DNA from: Glandiceps talaboti
Lineage: Eukaryota > Hemichordata > Enteropneusta > Spengelidae
Reading direction: 5' to 3'
Length of the DNA stretch: 64,000 nt
Assembly (NCBI RefSeq): GCF_964340395.1
Contig: NC_135549.1
Location: 35,092,332-35,156,331 of the forward strand
In this document: one piece after another, positions 58,624-64,000 of the stretch
Position numbering within the stretch: position 1 is the first letter of the stretch
Layout of the letters: each line of letters begins with the position of its first letter
Notes under the pieces: model-generated
Database searches by the model: none
Told to the model about the DNA's origin: nothing
What the model saw: only the letters and a program-made list of their open reading frames with translations
Made by a program: the position numbers and the translations under genes

Positions 58624-58925
58624 TGTGTATGTAGTATATTGTTATTATATTATGTAGTATATTTTCACTATATGTATGTAGTATATTGCTAATATGTGTA
58701 TGTAGTATATTGTTATTATATTATGTAGTATATTTTTACTATATGTATGTAGTATATTGCTAATATGTGTATGTAGTATATTGTTATTATATTATGTAGT
58801 ATATTTTTACTATATGTATGTAGTATATTGCTAATATGTGTATGTAGTATATTGTTATTATATTATGTAGTATATTTTTACTATATGTATGTAGTATATT
58901 GCTAATATGTGTATGTAGTATATTG
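58624..58925 (+). repeat. Minisatellite, 71-bp units
   Basis: GTTATTATATTATGTAGTAT recurs at 58641, 58712, 58783 and 58854, each 71 bp apart; a fifth start at 58925 is cut by the HINE-like element. Confidence 0.97.
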
Positions 58926-59275
58926 TTAGTCCCCGCTGGACGAAGTGCGGAATGGGGACTTATGGATTGGGTTCCGTCCGTCCGTCCAGAGCCGTTTGTT
59001 GGAGATGCCTGGACCGATTTTTTTTCAAAATTGGTACAGGGGCAACATACTATGGAATACATATGAACGTCCAATATGGCCGCCTAGCAGCCATTTTGTT
59101 TTGCGATTTTCCCTGTCCAAAGTCATAACTCAGACATGCTTGAACAGTTCTCATTAAAAGTTGGTATTCTATGACATACATGTGCATATTCATTGTTGTC
59201 GTGATACAATCCAATATGGCTGGCTGGCAGCCATTTTGTTGTGAATTTTCCATGTCCAAAGCCATAAATATTTCT
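58926..59275 (+). mobile_element. HINE-like element, 151-bp family, copy C (3' truncated)
   Basis: TTAGTCCCCGCTGGACGAAG, a short (GTCC)n tract and about one and a half units, the second shortened by about 11 bp. The 3' end is missing. The left end cuts the 71-bp minisatellite at a TT, which dates the insertion after the array. Confidence 0.8.
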
Positions 59276-59522
59276 TAAGAACTACAAATTCTTGAGCCCA
59301 GGAGACCTTGGTTGTTGCAATGATAAATTATAGTATGTAACGAACTGAGATTTTTGAGCTGATAGACTTTGGTTGTTGTGACGATAAATGATACGATGTA
59401 ACAAACTCACCCACATCAATATTTTCTAAATTCTAGCAATGTCAACCATAGTTTTGTTCTCCATATAAATACTTGTACATGGTTGTCGGGGCAATTTCTT
59501 CAGTTTTCTCTCATTTGACATA

Positions 59523-60864
59523 CAGGGTTCGCATGGTCCTGGAAAACCCTGGAATTTCAAACCCTCCCTGGAAAATCCTGGAAAACCCTGGAAAAATGTG
59601 CCCTACCCCTGGAAAACTCTGGAAAATGATCATGATCAATCGATCGATTAATATTGACGGTCGTCATACCTGTGCTCGGGCCACTCATTCATATGATTCT
59701 GAATCTCGTAAATGTATAATGGCGAAAATATAAGTCTTTCGCCACAGTGGTGAATCAAAATTCACGCCGATTAAACCCAGACAGTCAAACGATCGTTCCA
59801 CGAGACACTTTGCCCCACAGACCGTGCCTCATGTGCCTATACGTAGTTGAATGGGCTCCGCTGTGTTTGTTTCGATCTTGCGTATATTGCTACTCCATCT
59901 CCCAGTCATTCCCGGCCGGGGGGGGGGGGGGGGGGGGGGGGGGTAACAGTTGGTCTGTTAGCAAGATTACCGTAACATCGTAGCGAGTATCAAAGCATCA
60001 TCAACCACGTTTAGAGATTGTTACAAGTTCGGCGCACAAGTCGACATACTACAAGCTCAGGCATGCCAATACTAGGGCTAGGGCCAAGGGAAGTGCAGTT
60101 GAATTTCCGGGTTGTGGAAGTACGTATACGATTGTGACTTTTATGTCATCGATAAATGGCTATTTGTGTTACATGTTCTAAAAGAATAAACTACTGTTTT
60201 ATGTTGTCGGTACAGTAACATTCATCAATGGTCAAGTTGAGTTGAGAAATCGCGATTTTCTGCAACTCGTGGCATCCATACAGTGATACTTATTTTTGTA
60301 TGCTTTACCATGCTCGCTAAAGCATGATGTTATGCAAGAAAGATTGTATTGTATTGTATTCAGTTATTCATAGCTCGAAATTTTGTTACGTAAATGACGT
60401 TTTTATTCAAAATTTTGAAGAAAAAATTATTTTAGGTGACTTATTAATCTAGTAACATCAAACCATACAATAATGAGGACAAACTTTAGTTTTTAATTTA
60501 TTTTTCTAGATATGTCTGAATTAGACTGATGAATGCTGCGACTCAATCTTACACGATCAATGCACCAGCTTGACGAAACGGCTACTTAGGGGTAGGACAG
60601 AGGTTTCTCCATTAATCTTAGCGTGCAAACGTGGTTTTGAAACTAACATCTTGCATAGTGTCGAAAACGTTTGTGACATATTATGGGAACTGTTGTTAAT
60701 TTTTTCTCGTCCACATCAGACAATTAGATGTCATTCACAAAATATACTTTAGTGTCAACACCCCTGGAAAATGGCCAAAATCAATATGAATACCCCTGGA
60801 AAACTGACGAAAAAACCCCTGGAGAGTCCTGGAATTTTGTTTTGCTTTAGGTGTACAAACCCTG
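59523..60864. mobile_element. hAT-like element with CCTGGAAAA clusters at both ends
   Basis: Left end CAGGGTTCGCATGGTCCTGG, right end GTGTACAAACCCTG, inverse over about 8 bp. GACATA directly flanks both ends (59517-59522 and 60865-60870). ACCCTGGAAAA-like words are repeated 6-7 times near the left end and 4 times near the right. No transposase is seen; a fragment of another repeat is nested at 60095-60265 and a run of 26 G at 59918-59943. Confidence 0.65.
60095..60265 (-). repeat. Fragment of the 777-bp repeat
   Basis: On the minus strand it shares ATCGCGATTTCTCAACTCAA, GAATGTTACTGTACC and CCACAACCCGGAAATT with 13560-13735. Confidence 0.75.
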
Positions 60865-60870
60865 GACATA

Positions 60871-61364
60871 GTACTGAAGGTATCATGATGCCAAAATATT
60901 CATAGGCTCACTAACTAGACACATACATTTTTTTGTATATAGTCCATGGATGCATTTAGAAAATAACAGCACAATACTATTTGTCTCCTGTAAACGACAT
61001 GATACATGTTATACGATGTATCTCAATTGGTAGTAATTAATTTGAATGAAATACGGAAAGACAAAAGAAACAATGTGTACTCATGACTGAAGTGAAGTAT
61101 AAGGACTGATACTAAATCTACAAAGGCTCGCTGACTACAAATGTACATGTAGACACGCAAGTCCATGGATGCATTTAAAAAATATTGGATCGTTCAGTGT
61201 CAAATTCTGAAGGAAAGTCCTTTGAATGTTTGAATCTATGGAAGCAAAGTTGACGTAATGAGATTCTGTAGTTGGTAAGACGATTTCGTTTGAAAATTGG
61301 GTACATAGGGAACCTTGCACATGCATGTAACAGCCACATACCTAGGACAGGGTTGTGCACACAG
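60871..61364. other. No gene; small internal duplication
   Basis: GTCCATGGATGCATTTAGAA (60943) recurs at 61162 as GTCCATGGATGCATTTAAAA, each after a GGCTCRCTRACTA word. Confidence 0.6.
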
Positions 61365-62010
61365 CTGTACCTGCCCATTGGAGCCATGGGGCTGTACCAG
61401 CTATGTGAACAATATCCGTGTAACAGCTCTGACCAGCACACGTCTGCAACATACCTAGATGTGACAGTTGTGCAACTGGTATGCCAAACATCCATGTAGC
61501 ATGGGTGTGAGAAATAGCAATGCAGCATGGGTTTTTATAACACCCCTGTACAAGAGCTTTTCCCCTCACCCATGCGCCACTTATGTGAGCAATACTGTAA
61601 CATTGATATTTCCCACAGTCATGTACTAGCTATGTGAGCTCAGGTGTGACGGGGGTATTTCTCACAGCCATGTACCAGCTGTGTGTGCAATGCTGTAACA
61701 TGACTTTTTTCAATAGCCCTGTTACACAGATATTTCCCACAGCCATGTATCAGCTGTGTGGGCAATACCACTACATTTGTATAGGGATATTTCCCACAGC
61801 CATGCACCAGTTGTGTGTGCAATTATGCTGTAACATGGCATTTTCCCGTAGCCCTGTTACACAGATATTCCCCACAACCATGTAGCAGCTATGCAGGCAA
61901 TACTGTAACAGGAATATTTCCTACAGCTATGTAGAAGCTATGTGAACATAGCTGTAACAGAGGTATTTTCCCACAGCCATATACCAGCTATGTTAGCAAC
62001 ATCTCTGTAA
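61365..62010 (+). repeat. Degenerate minisatellite, ~57-bp units
   Basis: About eleven units of the form ATTTCCCACAGCCATGTACC, AGCTATGTGAGCAATACTGT, AACA. The divergence indicates an old array. Confidence 0.9.
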
Positions 62011-64000
62011 CAGACCTGGCGAATAATTCATATGAAAAACTCAAAATCTAACGATTGAGAAGGTGCGGGGCGGGATACGGGTACGACCTCTCTGGGTATG
62101 ACGAGTTCCGCCAAAGATTTATCAGCTAGCTAGTGCTAGTGGCCTATTCCATTTTTCTTTGGGAATGTGGACAGTGAAATACAATTTAGTCAATTACAAA
62201 AAAATTCTAAATAGAAATTCTCACAAGATTTACGTAATTACTAGACAAATGCAAATATATTTATAAACAGGTTTTACAATGTCTAATTGCTGGAAAAGGC
62301 TCGTGTCCGCCCTCCCCCTCCCTTAATGCACTACTACAGCGTTGAGTAATGAGATTTATAATTATAATCTGTTGATTCCATGATCTACAAATGCCGAGTT
62401 TTGCCATTTGAATGACTATATCAAAAAGAAAAATAGTGTAGTAAAAACAGATAGCACTGTGATTGTAAACTTTGAGGTTTGCATGCATATGCTGAAAATC
62501 TTATCGTTTTGCTGTTAGCAGTTTCTGATCATTACGCAATTCTCCCAACTTGACTTCGCTTGTGCAATCATCTACACGATCATAGGAACTTCAGAGGTCT
62601 ACCTGTCGTCTAACCATTTGCGAGATTTTTGAAAATGTGGAAGATGTAGCCTTCGTGTACGAGGTAAGCATTGAACTTGTAATTTAGCACGGGGGGGGGG
62701 GGGGGGGGGGGGGGGGAATAAGATGTTTGTGCTTCTCCTGAGTCAAAAATAACAATTTAATTCTGAAAATGTGAACAATATTGTGGGTTGTGTAGTGTGA
62801 GTTTGACAAATGTTAGTGTATAGTGTTACTGTACCCGGTCATTTTGAAATTTGCCACTGACTAGGTCATGTTCCTGTAGAAATAAAACTGTATATACATG
62901 ATTGGGAGTCGGCAGTTGTTAGCTAGTCTGCATAACACATAATTCAGGACAAATCATACATAACGAAACACATGTTTAACTGTATCTTTGACACTTGAAG
63001 TTTTGTAACACACCACTAATCGAGCTATGTTAACCTATCACGGCTGCCGCTGTGTACATAATTCCTTGCGAAATATTTATGTCATGTACATGTACATAGT
63101 CTCAGGTTGGAACGCAATATATGAATGATTGAAAATGGATGCTCTTAAAGATAATACAAATGGAGAGTCCAACATGTAAAAAAAATGTAGATGGAGGTGC
63201 GTTTTATCATCCTGGGTCACTTTCATTTATTACTACAACTGGTGAGAAGCAACAGGTCACACCGCGCCATGGCTCCTTGAGCAGTAGTAAGCGTTGTGTT
63301 GCAAATGAGTCGGTCAATTTCGTCAAATTTTGTATGAGCCTGTGTAACTTTTAATCATATTGCTCACTACTGACAAGGACTATCGCAACCTCCTTGACCT
63401 TGTACTTGGGGAAGTTTTAGCTAGACTTTGTGCAGTATTCTACATGTATACAAATGCAATGGTAACATCGATTTTTCAGGCCAAACACTCCCCATGCGAC
63501 AATTTACGTTGTCAACTCGTTTGTTGTAAATTCATGATCATAGATTACCTTGTATGGTTTGACATATAATCATGAATTTATATAAAATAATAGTTGACAA
63601 TGTAAATCGTTGCAAATTATTGTCAAATTTGTTATAGTATACAGCACATTGTCTTCAGTTTGTTTATTTATCAAAATTATCAGGACAAATTAACCTATGG
63701 TTTGACAATCTTTTTCAAACTGCTTATTATGACATAAATGACTGTCTTGCATTAACTTTTATTCAAAACATGACATTCATCAACACGCACACACTTCACA
63801 CAAAAAATGTTGTGTGCAGACTATTTACAGTATCCATAGTATTGACTCATAACTGTGTTTTCTTCTCTCCATTGAAAGGATACTCCATGGCTCCAGGAAT
63901 ATTATAGAAAGTGAGAAGAAAGATCGTAAAGGTGAAGAAATGTTGTCCCGGACAAGTTTTGACGTTTCACCATACACATGTGGTTTGCTTTTTGAGGCAT
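62011..64000. other. No gene recognised
   Basis: It holds a run of 26 G (62691-62716) and an imperfect hairpin at 63499-63610 (TTTACGTTGTCAACTCGTTT pairing with the inverse of AATAGTTGACAATGTAAAT). A frame open to the window edge starts after an acceptor-like TCTCCATTGAAAG at 63880 but does not fit the phase of PQBP1 exon 5. Confidence 0.45.

Noticed and set aside
63881-64000. Possible PQBP1 exon 6 after TCTCCATTGAAAG
   Set aside because: In the phase required by exon 5 it stops after about ten codons (GYSMAPGIL). The longer open frame is out of phase and does not resemble the known C-terminus.

Overview
The window is invertebrate animal nuclear DNA: AT-rich, with spliced genes, very large repeat-filled introns and many kinds of transposon. 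The two recognisable host genes (SLC35E3 and PQBP1 orthologues) are close to their vertebrate counterparts. That, the repeat flavour (frequent ACATGTACATGTA words) and the mix of LINE, hAT, gypsy, SINE and Helitron-like sequences suggest a marine invertebrate such as a hemichordate, echinoderm, lancelet or lophotrochozoan. I cannot name the species.

Layout. 1-2.5 kb: a LINE relic and, on the minus strand, the first coding exon of SLC35E3; its other exons lie off the left edge. 2.6-10.5 kb: a fairly young APE-type LINE, cut in two by a 3,866-bp foldback-like element whose inverted ends are made of a ~20-bp satellite, with a 6-bp target duplication. 10.7-22.4 kb: no complete gene, but an orphan RecQ-like exon, a tRNA-derived SINE, a 777-bp tandem-duplicated repeat, a decayed gypsy gag, LINE relics, hairpin elements and a G-tract repeat family.

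22.56 kb to beyond 58.6 kb: a plus-strand PQBP1 gene. Five exons can be placed, with GT/AG borders and compatible phases: N-terminal motif, Cys/His segment plus first half of the WW domain, second half of the WW domain, an exon with a CxxC...CxxC pair, and a basic exon. The C-terminal exons are not seen. Its introns hold a 646-bp near-perfect palindrome, a 3.2-kb hAT transposon with a one-base break in its transposase, two decayed partial copies of the WW exon, several minisatellites, and nested Helentron/HINE-like elements. Nothing recognisable is coded downstream of 58.6 kb.

Most interesting: (1) several repeat families share a 3' signature of subterminal repeat, short perfect stem-loop and TTGTT end; one carries exact 151-bp tandem units and a GTCC/GTCT microsatellite. 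This resembles Helentron-derived HINE/DINE-1 elements. (2) The satellite-ended foldback element. (3) Two hAT-like elements with 6-bp rather than 8-bp flanking duplications. Exon calls were made by reading splice junctions; no alignment or search was run.
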